Positions 1-13,238 of a DNA stretch of 64,000 bases are shown here, in pieces. The notes beneath the pieces are model-generated. The model made no database searches, was not told where the DNA came from, and worked only from the letters and a program-made list of their open reading frames with translations. Every line of letters starts with the position of its first letter. Positions within the stretch are counted from its first letter, which is position 1. The translations under genes and the position numbers were made by a program. This stretch comes from Halichondria panicea (Eukaryota > Porifera > Demospongiae > Suberitida > Halichondriidae), in contig NC_087378.1 in NCBI RefSeq assembly GCF_963675165.1, positions 2,701,525 through 2,765,524 of the forward strand, read 5' to 3'.

Positions 1-354
1 TAGCTACGTCACTTAATGTTTATTGTCTAGTGGGTCTTTACCGTCTCAGTGTGATTGCCAAGAATGTGTTTATTGGTTGACTGATGCTTACCATACAACC
101 CCTTTGAAACATGATCTTTACACCACTTAATATTTAATTGGTTAAATAAAACCCCCCCTGCCGCTAAACGAATATTTGGGAGTCCGTTTAAATTATTGTG
201 TGATGATGTACCACATACATTCATAACTACATGTACACTTAGTCCATTTGCCTATTGCCATGACCACTTTCCATTAAATTACACTGGATTCAAGTAATTA
301 TTTATTAGTTCTAGAAACCGCTAATAGTGTGAGCAAAGTACATTTACTGAGTGC

Positions 355-1811
355 GTGTGCAGTCCACTGATGAGTCCCGGCACAATAAACATTAGGGACG
401 AAAAGGTCTTGTATTCGACCTTCTGGGCTATACCAATGATGGATGATCGACTTGATCGATCGTCCGTTACTGTAAGTGTATGGCTTTTTGTCGCACTTTT
501 CTGCAGCTCAAGCACACCTGTCCAGCAACATTTTCTCCATACAACGCCTTCTCATGGATCTGACCAATCAGGTTGCGTAACACCAGGTGGAGGTAGCAAG
601 AGTATGGCCGCCCAGATTGAGAATGACGGCGTGGCAGGATATCAATACTGGAGACTGCTGCCAGGTAACTCCACTGCAGATAGTGTGAACTGCATGCTGT
701 TACTGTTCCACCTCACTTGTATAGCAAGCCAAGAAAACACTTTCCTTAGTATGTATTTCCTACTACATGTAGGTCAGTAGAGCTACTTTTTAGAGTTTAG
801 TGCTCCCCTGCTCCGATCACCTTTTGTGTACTTGCACTTCATAAGATATCCTGCAATCACCAGATTGTTTTAATTTTGTGGGGCTGACATCCTGTATACC
901 GTACCCATCATGCAAGCATTGCACAATGGAAAACGTATACATGCATGTATAATTATATGCTCATGAAAAGACAGGATGGCGGGATATATAATTATATTTC
1001 TTATATAGGTGCTGTTGCTCGCTCATTTGCTGCTTTTAGACAAGGAACAGGACCCATTTGGCTGGACGAAGTTGGTTGCCAAGGAGATGATGCTTTCTGT
1101 CCCATAGATTCGACCCACGACTGTTCTCATTTTGAGGATGCTGGAGTGGAGTGCATCAGTACGCTGTGTGTTGCATGAACTGTATCGAGCGGCCTAGCAA
1201 ATGTGTATGATGTCAAGAAAATGTCTTTCAGTTGACGTAGTCAATATTGAGTCAATATCAGCTAGTGTTTACGTGATCTAGATGATGTATACTAGGAGGT
1301 ATACAGTTACCACTGAAGTATACACATACACGTACTACATGTATACCGTATGTATGTGTTTGAAAGACATACATGTTCACACCTTCTATTCTCCGCTTTT
1401 AGTTGGTGTTCAAGGCAGTGTGAGGTTGGTCGATGGTCCAAGTGATCTGGAAGGTCGTGTGGAGGTGTGCAACAATCAGGAGTGGGGCACAGTCTGTCAG
1501 ACCTTCTGGGAGAGCCCTGAAGCAGGAATTGTGTGCTCACAAATTGGCTACTCAAGATTCGGTGCGTTAATATCAAGACCCTCCGAGGAACTAGTGTATA
1601 GATAGTGCATGAAATTATGTGAAAAGAGAGCTAATGTAACAGTTATAATTCTTTTTCCAGCTTTGTATAAGTTATTCACATAAAGTAAAAACTTCCACAG
1701 GAGCCACTGCCAACGGTGCACTGTCTGTTGGTTGGAAGAGGTCCCATCCTTTTTGACCAGGTCCAGCGTGTCGGTAATGAAGACTATTTGTTCGACTGCC
1801 CAAGCTCCTAG
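355..1811 (+). pseudogene. SRCR-domain gene fragment, probably broken
   Basis: Scavenger receptor cysteine-rich domains are extracellular ligand-binding modules. Three blocks support this call. An exon at about 1011-1157 encodes the second half of an SRCR domain ([19 protein letters not shown], then an EDAGVEC ending). An exon at about 1405-1561 encodes a first half (GSVRLVDGP ... RVEVCNNQEWGTVC ... IGYSRFG). A block at about 1701-1811 encodes its continuation. An upstream open stretch at 355-671 has a hydrophobic signal-like segment but no SRCR first half to pair with the second half that follows. The last block starts in phase as GATANGALSVG, but the conserved GRGPILFDQV part lies in another frame, the expected VQC cysteine is Arg, and a TAG stop follows. 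It is therefore a decaying gene, or it contains an assembly indel. Homology is fairly secure; gene boundaries are not. Confidence 0.6.
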
Positions 1812-2543
1812 ATTTACAGTAAGGTAAGCGGCTAACAAACATTAATGTTCAAACTAGAGGTTAATTTTCAACACCTAATCAAAAAGGTCACTTTCAGAGC
1901 AAATGTTATTGACAAAACTGCCACCAAAAGATAACATGGAGTATTAGGCCACACCATGACAAACCACAAACATAAAACAGTGAACAGCCAACCAAATCCC
2001 AGTAATAGATCACATGAACATCAGTAGTTAGAAAGCACATGGCAAAGCACATGGCAAAGCAAAGAAAGATATAGAGAGAAAGATAAAGTAAGTTACATAA
2101 TTGTATTGCTGGCCTTAATTAACACCCACGCTTATTACTGCTGGCTCACTAGAAATAAAGTATGGGAAACACCCGATACGGGTACCAAATTATGAATGGC
2201 ACGAATATTCCTGAATATCTGTTCTCCCTGTTCTCCCCCTATACATGTATACCTCCCATACTTAACATACTCAATGTGTAACTAGTGTACTGATACAACT
2301 GGGGGAAGAGTCATTAAAGATCTTTAATTCCCCATCCTCGATTCTCAAGGTCGAGCGGCTGACTGTATTTTAATTTCTCTGTACTTTCTTTTTTGGTATA
2401 TAGCTGCCCTATTTCCTTCCGAATAGAACCTTCACCTCATATATTCTTCCATCTCCCCTTTTGTCAGGTGATTCAATGTCAGGAGATTCCTCCTCGGCTG
2501 GCCCCAGTCCCACTGTACAAGAGAGAGAGAGAAGATATCTCTG
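1812..2543. other. Intergenic, no gene recognised
   Basis: I see no coding exon here. A short stretch near 2300-2400, containing 'ctcaaggtcgagc', resembles sequence near 18400-18500 and looks like a dispersed repeat. The 5' UTR of the T-box gene probably lies at the right end. Confidence 0.5.
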
Positions 2544-5500
2544 ATGGCAGCTCTGTGGCCGGCCAATCAGCCTGACCCAGGTGAGTGCTGGGAGGAGGGG
2601 GGGGGGGGGGGCGAGATAGGGCATGATTGGGTGTAGATAGAAGATGAAGGGATTGGCAACTTCCGGTACCATCCGTGTTTCGCCTCGAGGCTTACTTTAA
2701 CGTGGTAGTCTAAACATGAATAATTCATGAGAATTATTTTTGCCATCTGTAAAAAAAGTCTACAAGCAGTTCTACTGCTAAACATCAACTTCATCTCATT
2801 TTTGTGTGGCAATTTCGGACACAGTACACTACTTAGTAACACAACATTAGCTATATCATAGGTGCTATAGGAACACAAGCATGAAAAAGCCTCTGACAGA
2901 GGCTCTGTGTACCTCTAGCTACTTCACGAAAATCAAGATTATATTTTATTCATTTCTAAATGATACCTACCATCAGGGGGCATGTGTTTAAGTGGTCTTT
3001 GAGAAGTAGGCATTATACACAATAAGTTTCCCGGGTTTTCGCGGGAGTTTTAGGGCGAAACACGGATGATTTCAGGCCCATCTGTGTACATTCAATGTAA
3101 AAGCATCACGTGAACTGCCCCCGTTGCCAATCCCTTTCTCTTTTATCTATGGTCAGACCCTGCTTCTTTTAATTCTAGTAGTGATGTCATTATTTAGTTG
3201 ACCTATAGCTAACAGTATTAGCCATTTCTACAGCAATTAAAGTATCTAATTGTTATACATTAGCCGTGTGGGAGGATATCAAACTTCAAGAGGGAGGTTT
3301 ATCATATCATAATAATCCATTAATTAACCGTTTCCACCCCCACCAGTCAGGACTCCGACAATTTAGATCATATTTTCATGGCGCTTTTTATCCTCTTGGA
3401 AATTACTATCTATCCTCCCCACATACACAAACGAGCAGATATTGGAAGCGTAACAATACCTGAGACTGGAACCGTATTAACGAACTACACCAATACGGCA
3501 GAGTCTGTGGCCACTAACGGTACAAAGGTCATTCTCCACGGCCGAGACTTGTGGTTAAAGTTTCACAAGTGCACCACAGAAATGTTAATAACCAAAGCAG
3601 GAAGGTACATGAGGCCGTGCATGCAATCATCAGTAACCATAGTTCCATCTTAGGATAATTTCCTAAATTATAGCTGCATGTACTTAGTTTATTATGTCAT
3701 TGGGCTTAAATTGTTCAGGTAGCTACATGTGTTTATACTAGTATGTCTTGGCTGTTATACATTATCCCGCCAGATCTAACTGGTTGCTATGGGTGATGCT
3801 CCTGTCCTGGGAAAAATGAACCCCTAAAAGTATTTCCAATGGCCTGCTCTTGTAATAACAAGCTTTGTTGTGGTCTTATCTGCAAAACTAATTATATACA
3901 CAATTTAGACAATAATTTTTTTTTATGCCAAGATCTCTTTTGCTATTTGTCATAGAATTACTCTCTCTATATAGGCGAATGTTTCCGGTGGTGAAATGCA
4001 GTGTAGCTGGACTTAACCCCACTGATAAGTACGTAATAGCGATGGACTTTATACCAGTTGGAGATAATCGATATGCGTTTCACGATTGTGAGTGGGTTAT
4101 ATCGGGTAAGGCGGAGCCTATGGAGAGTGAGAAGGGGCGGTTGTACATTCACCCGGACAGCCCAGCAACAGGCGCTGTTTGGCAGAAACAGTTGATCACA
4201 TTTCAGGAGTGTAAGATTACAAACCATCATCTCGACCAACTTAATTATGTAAGTGTGTGGTGGTTAGTTGGCAGGGATCGTATATTCTATAGGAGCACGG
4301 GTAGTGTGGTCGACTTTGGCTAGAGAATATCTGCATTTCAGTTACTTTTTTCCGAACAAATTCAACATTCATTCTATCCTGTATTGTCAGTAATTAACCT
4401 TTTGATAGCATGTATAGCCACGTAATAGCATAAGGGATTAAAAAATGGAACAAGTGTACCTGTTAATAGAAATCCAAAAGCCGTAAATTGAGGCTCCTAG
4501 ACTTTGATGCTGTGTGCATTATTAGTAGAAGGCTATAGCCTTCAGAGTGCTTTGTGAAGTGTCACAAAGTAATAGTCTCAATTAGCATTCTTATACAGCA
4601 GCTTTGTGAATAAGTGTATCGTCTTTCTCGTGTTAACTTCTCTGGCAGGCTGGGCCTTTTCGAACAATCCTCAGATATCTTGTGATCGATAGCTACGGAG
4701 CTATAGTGCTACAACAGCTGTCGGTCATTGATGCACACTTGTTTACACGAACCTTAAAAGACGGGCCTGTTTTGTAGCACCTTAAAACTGCATGTCACCA
4801 AACACTAAATGGCATAAGTTTATGTAATACGGCTTTATAAAACGTTATGCAATCGTCATTAATCTATTCCTTTCTACAGATCATTTTAAACTCTATGCAC
4901 AAGTACCAACCTCGTATCCACATCATTAAAGAATTCGCCAGCGAGAATTTTAGTACGCATCTCTTCCCGGAGACACAATTCATGTCCGTCACAGCCTACC
5001 AGAACCAACAGGTAAGCAGAGTTAAGGGAGGGGGGGAGAGGGAAGCTATGTTGCATGCATGGCATTTAACTGCTATATATAATTATGTGAGGGAGTACAC
5101 AGTTATAAAGCTGTTAGCTGTATGCCTTTGTTACCATGCACAGAGAATGCATGCAGCTTATTTATCATGCTGAAAATATTGCTCTTTCCAATAGATCACT
5201 CAACTCAAGATCACCTACAATCCTTTTGCCAGGGGATTCAGATCAATCAGAGACTCAGAAGTGTGTGGATCTTCAAGACAGTAAGCCTTTCTTAATACTT
5301 AACAATAATCATGGTCAGTGTGGCCATAACTCCATTATATAGTTTACATAATTATAGTTCCTATCAATAATATTATTGACCAGTGTAGGTAGAGGGGCCC
5401 TAAACTTAATTACTGCTATTACAGGAACGTATTACGTTAAGTAACTGATAAGCAGGCTAGAATGAATTGTGTTGTTATTCATTCCATACCCTACCCCCCT

Positions 5501-6942
5501 ACAGGCTGAGCTCCACCTCCAGCCCACCCCCCTTTGATTCACCAGGCTTTGTCGATCCTTCACAATCAACCATGTGGCAGGAGATGACCTTTCCTCAACA
5601 ACCGACAATGCTAGGTGAGAATCTAATACAGTGATTGTGTATATATACATCAGTACGACATGGTATACAAAGTGTTGGGTACAGGTACAATGTATACTGC
5701 ACAACATAGCAGGCTATTTGGAGTTTATTATAGGATGTGTTTGTTCGTTGGGTTGTGTGATTTTGTGAACCCACAAAAAAATGTTTGCTGTTCAAAGGCC
5801 CATAATTATGTGCTACCGTATAGCGGGTATATTTCGAGGGTATAAATGTTCGCGGATTGAGCCTGTACCGCGAAAATTTATGAATAGTAGGCGTGTTCAG
5901 TATTATGGATTCGAGGCTAACGGTGTGGAGGTACAGCCGCATGTTGATGTGCGCATGCACCAAAAGGCTGGAACTCAGACCACGAAAATAAAATCCGCGA
6001 AAATTTACACCCTCGAAATATACCCGCTATACGGTATTATAGTGGCGTACACATTTAATGCTGCTCCATTGTTAGTTAGTATATACTTATACCGTATTAC
6101 TAGAATGTTTTGCGATCATCAAACATTTGCGAAGTTTGCGAGGTTTGATCAATTCGCAACAATTAAATCTGCAAAACCTAAATTATCACTAGTAAATACA
6201 CATGATCCTTTCCAGTTAGAGCGCAAAGGGTCAACTTTTCTGCTGATTTGGCTGATTCGCAAAGGTTTTCACTCGCAAAATATTCTAGTAATACGGTATG
6301 TTTATTCAGGCCTCACTGCCTTCCTCCTCTCTTCCTCAGGTCCTCACCAACAAGCTCTCATCTACGGCCTCACAGCCTACCAACCTGTTGCTAGCAGTCT
6401 CGCTCTAGCCAACACAAGATACACTTCCCCTGGGCCACTGCCACTCACTCCCAATGGTCCTGGAGGCTCAACGGTGTTTAACTTTTCGCCAGCTAAACCG
6501 ATGCGCTCAGTGTTGCAAGGTAACAAGGGTGGTAAGACCAGCGACGGTCTCCTTCATCCTGCAGCGGGAGGAGGAGCAACAATCCACTATCAGCAAACTA
6601 TGCTTGCAGGTACAGTTAATAGCAGCTATAATAATTATAGGTTAATTATCTACAATTATTGTACGCATTATACTGCATGCTTTTAGGGAACTCCCAATTT
6701 TGACTATACCATGCAAGTATTTGCTGTGCATGCAGTAATCACATAAGCACTGTGTCACTGAAAATATGCAGTGCAGTGCTGCACGCATCTCATTGTATTT
6801 TCCTCTGCACTGCACAGACTTGACTACCATGTCAGAGGTTGTCACTACTTCTGTTCCCTTTGTCTCCACTGCACTACAATCTATGGCAGACATGCCTGTC
6901 AAAAAGAAACGAAGAGGCTCCCCCGAAAGAAAACTATTTTGA
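2544..6942 (+). CDS. T-box transcription factor, Tbx1/15/20-like
   Basis: Sequence-specific nuclear transcription factor with a complete T-box. Nine phase-consistent exons can be joined: 2544-2580, 3264-3296, 3439-3604, 3975-4248, 4880-5011, 5195-5280, 5505-5614, 6340-6609 and 6818-6942, giving 410 residues. The T-box occupies about residues 58-235. Visible hallmarks are [64 protein letters not shown] and YNPFARGFR. The MDFIPV, YAFH, LDQ and HIIK-type signatures are closest to the Tbx1/15/20 class rather than Brachyury. The tail is Ser/Pro/Gln-rich and ends in a basic [11 protein letters not shown] run, a likely nuclear localisation signal. The first two small exons and the ATG are the least certain part. 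The gene is tail-to-tail with the COE gene. Confidence 0.9.
5816..6034. mobile_element. MITE with CCGTATAGCGGG inverted ends
   Basis: The element lies in a T-box intron. It starts CCGTATAGCGGGTATATTTC and ends with the reverse complement, and it is flanked by TA on both sides. The interior is AT-rich with no transposase. Relatives occur at 43.2, 47.5, 49.8, 50.8 and 55.5 kb. The TA target duplication suggests mobilisation by a Tc1/mariner- or PIF-like enzyme (inference). Confidence 0.8.
6092..6296. mobile_element. MITE with CCGTATTACTAGAAT inverted ends
   Basis: This second small element shares the T-box intron. Its ends are CCGTATTACTAGAATGTTTT and a matching inverted copy, flanked by TA. 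A full relative lies at about 29617-29812 and a partial one at about 17575-17690. Confidence 0.8.
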
Positions 6943-7178
6943 TAACATCTATTCATGTATATTCCATCTGTATGGCGTGTAAATGTACTGTAACAACTAA
7001 AGAAGGAACCAATAATATAATTATACCTGAATGTTGGTCAACACTGAATGCTATAACAATTAAATTTGCATCTACGTAAAGTAATAATTCGGGAAACCCA
7101 ATTAAATGAAAATGCCAGTGGTAATTGTGTAAGTTCGATCAGTAGTCACATGCAGTTTGATGAGAGAGAAAGAGTTAG

Positions 7179-10100
7179 CTATAGTGTTCTCGTCATTGGT
7201 AGCTGGTGAGGAATCAGGAGATGTGGTGGAGCTACAGAAGGCGGCATTAACGATAGATTCCCAGCTGGCTGTGTGTAGGAAGAGGTGGTGGTTAAATGTC
7301 CATAGCCAACATTGTAGCTGGTGAGAGCACTTGTGGTTGTCGTCGCCAACGGTGAGGTATAATCTTGGGGCGATCCACCAGCTGCCACTACTTGTCCATA
7401 CGCCAGTCCCTGTAGGTGTTGTCGTGACTGGAAGGAGGCTTGATGTTGTCCTGCATTGCACGGAGTGTTTGCTCCGATATAATAAGATTGCGCTGGTATA
7501 TGTGCCAAGTGTTGCAATGAAGATGTTGTCGTGGTGCCAGGTAGTTGTCCGAGATGATAACCGCTGGCTTGTACAGGAGCTGTAACACAGAGAAGCATAC
7601 TCATTATAAAAACTGAATAATTATAATTATAGTCATTAGCAGTTAAATTTTTATTTGTGCTACTTAATAAAAATGTCTAAAATGTGTATACCTGTTGGAG
7701 GGGAGGGAGGAATGAGGTGGATCGGGTTTCCATGCCAACCGGCCGCTACCATGGGATGGCCAAATCCAATATTGCTATTATTGTTGTTTCTGTTGCTCTC
7801 GTGGTGTTCGCCCATATTGTTCGCCATGAATCCATTCATGTCTCCACTGCTGGATGGGTAACCATACATCCCCTGAGGCATATGAGCTACTTTAGCGACC
7901 GGATACACTCCTCCAGGGGTGACTGGTTTGGGCTTGTGGATACTCGACATATGCTCAATTTTTGCGTCTGCTTGGGTCGTGGGGAAACTGAAGAAGTATT
8001 GTCCACTTCCCACTGGCTGGTTGCCATGTGTGAGGGGGCCTGCATCACCACCACCACTGTAGTTAGGCCATGGGAGGGAATAGAAGGTTTCCAAGGCATC
8101 AGCTGCTCGCTTGAGAAGGTTATCCTGAAAGTGAAAAAAATGACAGTCTTGATGAAAATGCTATAAATAATATTGAGAGAAATGAATAATTTATACCATG
8201 TAAACATTAATTTGTTACCTTTGGAATGTCATCAGGCTCTTCAGGATTTCGTAGCAATCTTTCCAGCCTTGCAAAATTGTGTTCGAAATGAGCCTCATCA
8301 GGAGCTGTGGGGGGTCAGGAAGTAAGCATGATTGAGCATGGATATTGGCTGGGGATTTCAAGTTATTGTCCATGAAACAGCCAGACAAAATAGTTAACCA
8401 CAGACTGGTGTATGGATAACAAGATACTTAGGAAACCAACAACAGTAACAGTATGTACAGGGTTTTGCAGAATTCTTGCAACAGGGCTAAACAGACACAG
8501 CAATGACTTCCATATATGGAAGTCAACTGCTGACTTATAATAATATTATAGTGTACATGTCCAGGTATATGTATAATGAAAGATGTCCTGTGAGCCTGAG
8601 AGAGCATCAGCTTATTTATATTCATAAGGTGGATGGTACACCAGGTGGATGCAGGGCAAATATTGTTGTGATGTTGGTGTGTGCAGAACTGTTGGCATAG
8701 CTGTGTATTGACTGATCATTATCAGTTGTTTTTAGTACCATTTTGAGGTTTTTGCATTCTTCAAAATAATAACCAGACAGAAGATGGCAAAGCAAAGAAG
8801 TGAGAGGAGCATACCTTCAAGACATGCAAATTTTCAATGGTCATCCTGAAATGTTGATAAGATTAGACAGCAGCTGACAGAAGAAATTGCCAGAGGAGAT
8901 TTGGTTACAATATAAGGCCTATAAGGGGGCAAGGCATCTGTCTTCAAGCTTATCAATATCAGCCAATACCACTGTTTGGAGGGTGTCATTTATTAACTGT
9001 TCCGGTATCATTGAAAAGAGCAACAGTTCTTACAAACTTATGAATATAAGCTGATGCTCTCTGGACATATTTCAATTCAAATGATTATACACATACCAGG
9101 GTGTCTGTCATACAGGATTTTGAATTAGAGGGGATTTTGAAGAGTCACCAGAACATTAAAAAAAAAGTCAACAGTTATTTCAATACCCTATACCGGCTAT
9201 ATGGATACTCAGTCGTATGACTGAGTGGATTGGAGCCAGAGGGGAATAATCATACATCCCTGTATGCTGCATATCATGTACATGTATACACATAATAATT
9301 ATTAGTTGACTTCCATATATGGAAGTCATTGCAATGTCTGTTTAGCCCTGTTGCAAGTATTTTGCAAAACCTGTACAGTGGTTTGCAGAACAGTTGTCGT
9401 ACTCAGATAGGCAGTAGGCGGTGGCTCTTAAGTGTGTTGTGGTTTTGTGGTCTTTGTTATAGTTAGAACATGGGCATGAGGTATCTATGTGTTATAGTGT
9501 CCCAAAGCTCGAGGGCTTTAGCCCGAGGGATGAGGGACACTATAACCATAGATACCGAATGCACATGTTCTAACTGATTTAGATCCCAAAACCTATTGGC
9601 TACTAGAAATGCACTAGCTTAGCAACAGTCAACCTATATAAACAGCCAACCTAGCAACTGCATCATTATTCTTTTGAAACTAATATCTAAAGTTGGCATC
9701 TCTATGTCTCTACTAAATCTGTGGTCTCTATTCAAGTCAACCCTGTTCCTCCACCTCAGTTTGATGGACAAAATTATAGTCCTAGCTCCACCCACAAAAC
9801 GGAAACATCCAGCTCCTCCCCCAGTTTTGCAACAAACAAGCCCAGCACACTTCCCAAGAAACGAGCGGCTCGTACTACTCTCACAAAGCGAAAGGAAGAC
9901 ACCTAAGCTATAATTTGCAGCAAACAAGCCCAGCAAACGAGCGGCTCCTATACTACTCTTGAACAAAGCAAAAGGAACTTTAGGAAGAAGCCAAAGCTAG
10001 AATCCCAGCACTTCCATACATCCAGCTCCTCCCCCATGCAGCCTTGCAGCAAAAAAGCACAGCACACTGCCCAAAAAACGAGCGTCTCCTACTACTCTCG

Positions 10101-13100
10101 AACAAAGCCAAAAAAGAAACTAGAGCTTCTCTCTTTCATTCTAGTTCTGTTATTATATTACTAGACAAAGCACTTAGCTACAATGTTATTACATGTGTAT
10201 CTTCTTGTAAATCACAATACAATGTACAATGTTGTAGTAGCCCAGAGCAATCTATAGTACCTACTATAGCTCATAGTTCCCTGCTAAATACACTCAAATG
10301 GGATCTAATCACACTATAGACCTTTTACTCATGATCAATCATGACAGCAACCAGTTTTTCCCCATGAACTGTATGTTGAGCTGTACAACCTTTAATGAAT
10401 ATGGTGTATACCTTCCCACAAGAAAAGTACTGAAAAGTAGTTTCCCATGATGATTCATGAGTTGTACAAGTAAACAGATGTACTAGACCTTTTTACTCAT
10501 GAATCATCATGGAATGACCTTTTTTAAAGTTGCTGTCAAGAGCTAAACTGCCCATCACTTTTAATAATCCTCTGAATATGGTGCAGCAGGAGCAGCACTG
10601 AAGAGAGTATAGTACACTTCAAATTTACTAAAGCAGCGTTGATTAAATTTTAAACTAATTTTCAGTACTTTTCTTGTGGGAAGATATACAACATAATTAT
10701 TCAGAAGATTAATTAAAGGTTGTACAGCTTAACATAATTATTATACATGTAGTTCATGGGAAAAAACTCTTTTAAAGTTGCTGTCATGATTGATCATGAG
10801 TAAAAGGTCTACAGTGTGAAAAGACCACAAAACCACAACACACTTAAGAGCCACCGCCATACTGCCTATCTGAGTATGACAGTTCTGCAAACCACTGTAC
10901 TAATCAAGTGTAAGTCTTGCATTGATTATGCTTACCTAGATAGACAAATTTCTTTATGCAGTATTGCGATCCCTGATAGACAAGTGTGATGTCTACCTCT
11001 CCTGACCTAGGACTGGGAGGAGTCTTCACAGCAATGGCGCACGGGCTGATGAGCTGTGGTAGATAATATGGCAAATATTGAACATTCTGAAATGGTCCCA
11101 ATTACGTTAGCTTACCTCTGAGGCAGCTGGCAGTGTCCCGAACACTACTTCAGTTCCCTCGTAGAAGTTCATTCCAATGATGCACACGCTTGACCCCCCC
11201 GTCATACAGCCTTCGTGGGGGTGCACTGAGATGATGTACGGCTTCCCTGTACGCACAAGGAATGATGTCATGATTAATAATTTATACTATACGTTGCATG
11301 CTAAGTACAGTACAGTACTCAATATATATTAATACTCTGGCCTCTTACCATCTCCCACCATAGCTTCTCTCACTGGGTTCGCCTTCTGTCCGTGTTTACA
11401 ATTGTTGTGAACAAACATGGCGTCAGAACAGCCGATGGGAGTGTCACTGTTCGGTGGAATATATACAGCCACCTACATCCATAACGGTCAGTATAATTAT
11501 GATCTAGTATAGAGTGCATAATTTATAAGTATGGAAATGGATTAAGAAATTTGTCTAGACTTAAAAGCTTAATTGCTCCAGCTGCGCACAAATCATGTGA
11601 TACAACATATACTGTTGTATGCAATTACCTCAAAGCGTCTCCGAGAATCTTTAGGATTACCAGCATTTTTGAGACAATTTTGATTACACTTGACAAAAAA
11701 CTTCAGCCTATACCTGTAAAACACATGAAATGAATAGATAAACAAAATCAGTTATTCTCTGTAGTTACCTGTCAATCAATATCGGATCAGAGGGTGTTTC
11801 TTTCTTGTTTCCACAAGATCGATGCTCGAGACAGCGACTGCAGATGACTTCATGAGTCAGGAGCACTCGCCTGAAGTCTGGGCTCTTGCACGTTCCTTCG
11901 TAGGGGATGAGCTATTGGAGAGTGGTCACAGTTACGCAAATTCATTGTGAGTAACATGAGAAGTATCAAATCCTGTCCAGTATGCGTGCAATTAGTGGCT
12001 AATGTAGACAGTGAGTGGGGGAGACAGCTTCCCTGTGTATACTTGCCGATTGTCATTAAAATTTCTATAGGTTGCATATGCTCTTATATTAGGTCAAAGG
12101 TATGAGTGGAGTCATAATTATATAATACCTGTTTGGTGCTTGAATCGATCAGACGAATATGTAACTCTTCTTCTTTTTGGACACCTATAATAAAACACAA
12201 TAGAATTATACTATACTATACATTACAGTAACTTACCGTCGCTGTAGCTTACGTAGAGCTTGTAAATTAGACCATTTCTGTACTCTTGCCCGTTCTGTGG
12301 TTGAACAAAGTCATAATGACTACGTGCTCTCAAGAGATGACTATGTGCACTTACTTCAGTGGTGTCACAGAAGTCCTTGAAAGACGCTTTCAGGACTTCC
12401 ACTGCTTGATGGTTCTGGTCAAAGAGGGAGATAACAAAATGAAAGAAAGTCTTCCGCGTGTTGTCTGGTGGCTGCTTCTCAAAGTGTACCATGGACAGGT
12501 TATGGTGAGGGTCAGCTCTGCAGTGCAGTGAGGAGAATCAAGGGGATACCAAGCATACATAGTGTGTGATCATTATACTGCAGTCTCCGTAGCAGCATTC
12601 AATATACTAGACTGCTATAATGTGAGATGCTGTAATATATTTACTTAGAGTCATCCCACAAAGTAATGTTGTGGTAAAATAGGGTAATACAATCTGATTT
12701 CAGGCCTCAAGTTTCAACCCAGTACATACCAGTCTACCAGACATTTCATTTCAACCACAAAACTTCCCTATGACTCACCTCTTGTAGAAGGACTTATGCT
12801 GGTCAGTGACATCCCCCACTAGCACTCCACCTGGCGGCTAATATTAATAATATTCATAGTTAGTAGGGATGCAGTAGAACGAATGCTAGATAGGGCTGCA
12901 ACCCGTCTGTGCTAGTGATGCAAGCAGCTCAAAGCAAGAACCCTATCTAAAGAGACAACAAGTTGCAGTGCTCCTACGAGAAGTATCATCAGTCCTGACT
13001 CCATGACTAGCTAGACCAGAAAGACACAAATATCTTGTTTGCACTGTTTGTTGCTCTAAGTTAGCTAGATACAGGAACTGCATGTGCTTAGCTCTAACAA

Positions 13101-13238
13101 ACAAGATCTAGTTTCCATGGTTTTTGTTTACAGTCATAATTATTATAAACAAAAATTAGTTACCTTAGCTTTCCCTCTTCTAGGAATCGTATAATGGGGT
13201 GGGTAGCAGTCTGTTTGTTGCTTCATCATATCTTCCAT
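7179..13238 (-). CDS. COE/EBF (Collier/Olf/EBF) transcription factor
   Basis: Nuclear transcription factor of the COE family, which is restricted to animals. About thirteen exons on the minus strand give roughly 640-650 residues. From the N-terminus they encode the DNA-binding domain ([13 protein letters not shown] ... [17 protein letters not shown]), then the COE zinc knuckle in [19 protein letters not shown] followed by [10 protein letters not shown], then [18 protein letters not shown] and [11 protein letters not shown]. An IPT/TIG domain follows ([20 protein letters not shown] ... FVYLG), then a helix region ([14 protein letters not shown] ... [16 protein letters not shown]) and a Ser/Thr/His-rich transactivation tail. 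Exon 1 is 13164-13238 (MEDMMKQQ...). The intron between the IPT and helix exons is swollen by nested transposable elements at 8.4-10.9 kb. An alternative first exon may exist near 13.96 kb. Confidence 0.95.
8458..9373. mobile_element. 916-bp TIR element, copy 1 (CAGGGTTTTGCA ends)
   Basis: The left terminus CAGGGTTTTGCAGAATTCTT is repeated inverted at the right end, with terminal inverted repeats of about 70 bp that include the palindrome GACTTCCATATATGGAAGTC. TA flanks both sides. There is no transposase ORF, so it is non-autonomous. A near-identical copy of the same length lies at 21112-22027. It sits inside a COE intron. Confidence 0.88.
9471..9575. repeat. Imperfect palindrome (hairpin)
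   Basis: AGTTAGAACATGGGCAT at the left pairs with ATGCACATGTTCTAACT at the right, with further pairing through TATCTATG and TGTCCC around a central CTCGAGGGCTTTAGCCCGAG. It lies inside the larger TIR element. Confidence 0.75.
10311..10816. repeat. About 500-bp internal inverted repeat
   Basis: The left arm containing TAGACCTTTTACTCATGATC reappears inverted at the right end (GATCATGAGTAAAAGGTCTA). Pairing resumes through the 'cttcccacaagaaaagtact' block. It is probably a nested miniature element with long arms. Confidence 0.7.

Larger units (their letters stand above)
9376..10897. mobile_element. About 1.5-kb TIR element (CAGTGGTTTGCAGAAC ends)
   Basis: The ends CAGTGGTTTGCAGAAC and GTTCTGCAAACCACTG are inverted copies and extend over about 80 bp, including the segment reading GGCAGTAGGCGGTGGCTC on the left. 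TA flanks it, and the left TA (9374-9375) is shared with the abutting 916-bp element. The interior carries two further inverted repeats and no recognisable transposase. Confidence 0.8.

Noticed and set aside
5781-6686. 301-codon open frame in the T-box region
   Set aside because: It joins two MITEs to a genuine T-box exon (6340-6609); the upstream part is intron.
9634-10319. Open frames as a possible transposase in the 1.5-kb TIR element
   Set aside because: Frames are short, overlapping on both strands and without any DDE-type motif; the element appears non-autonomous.
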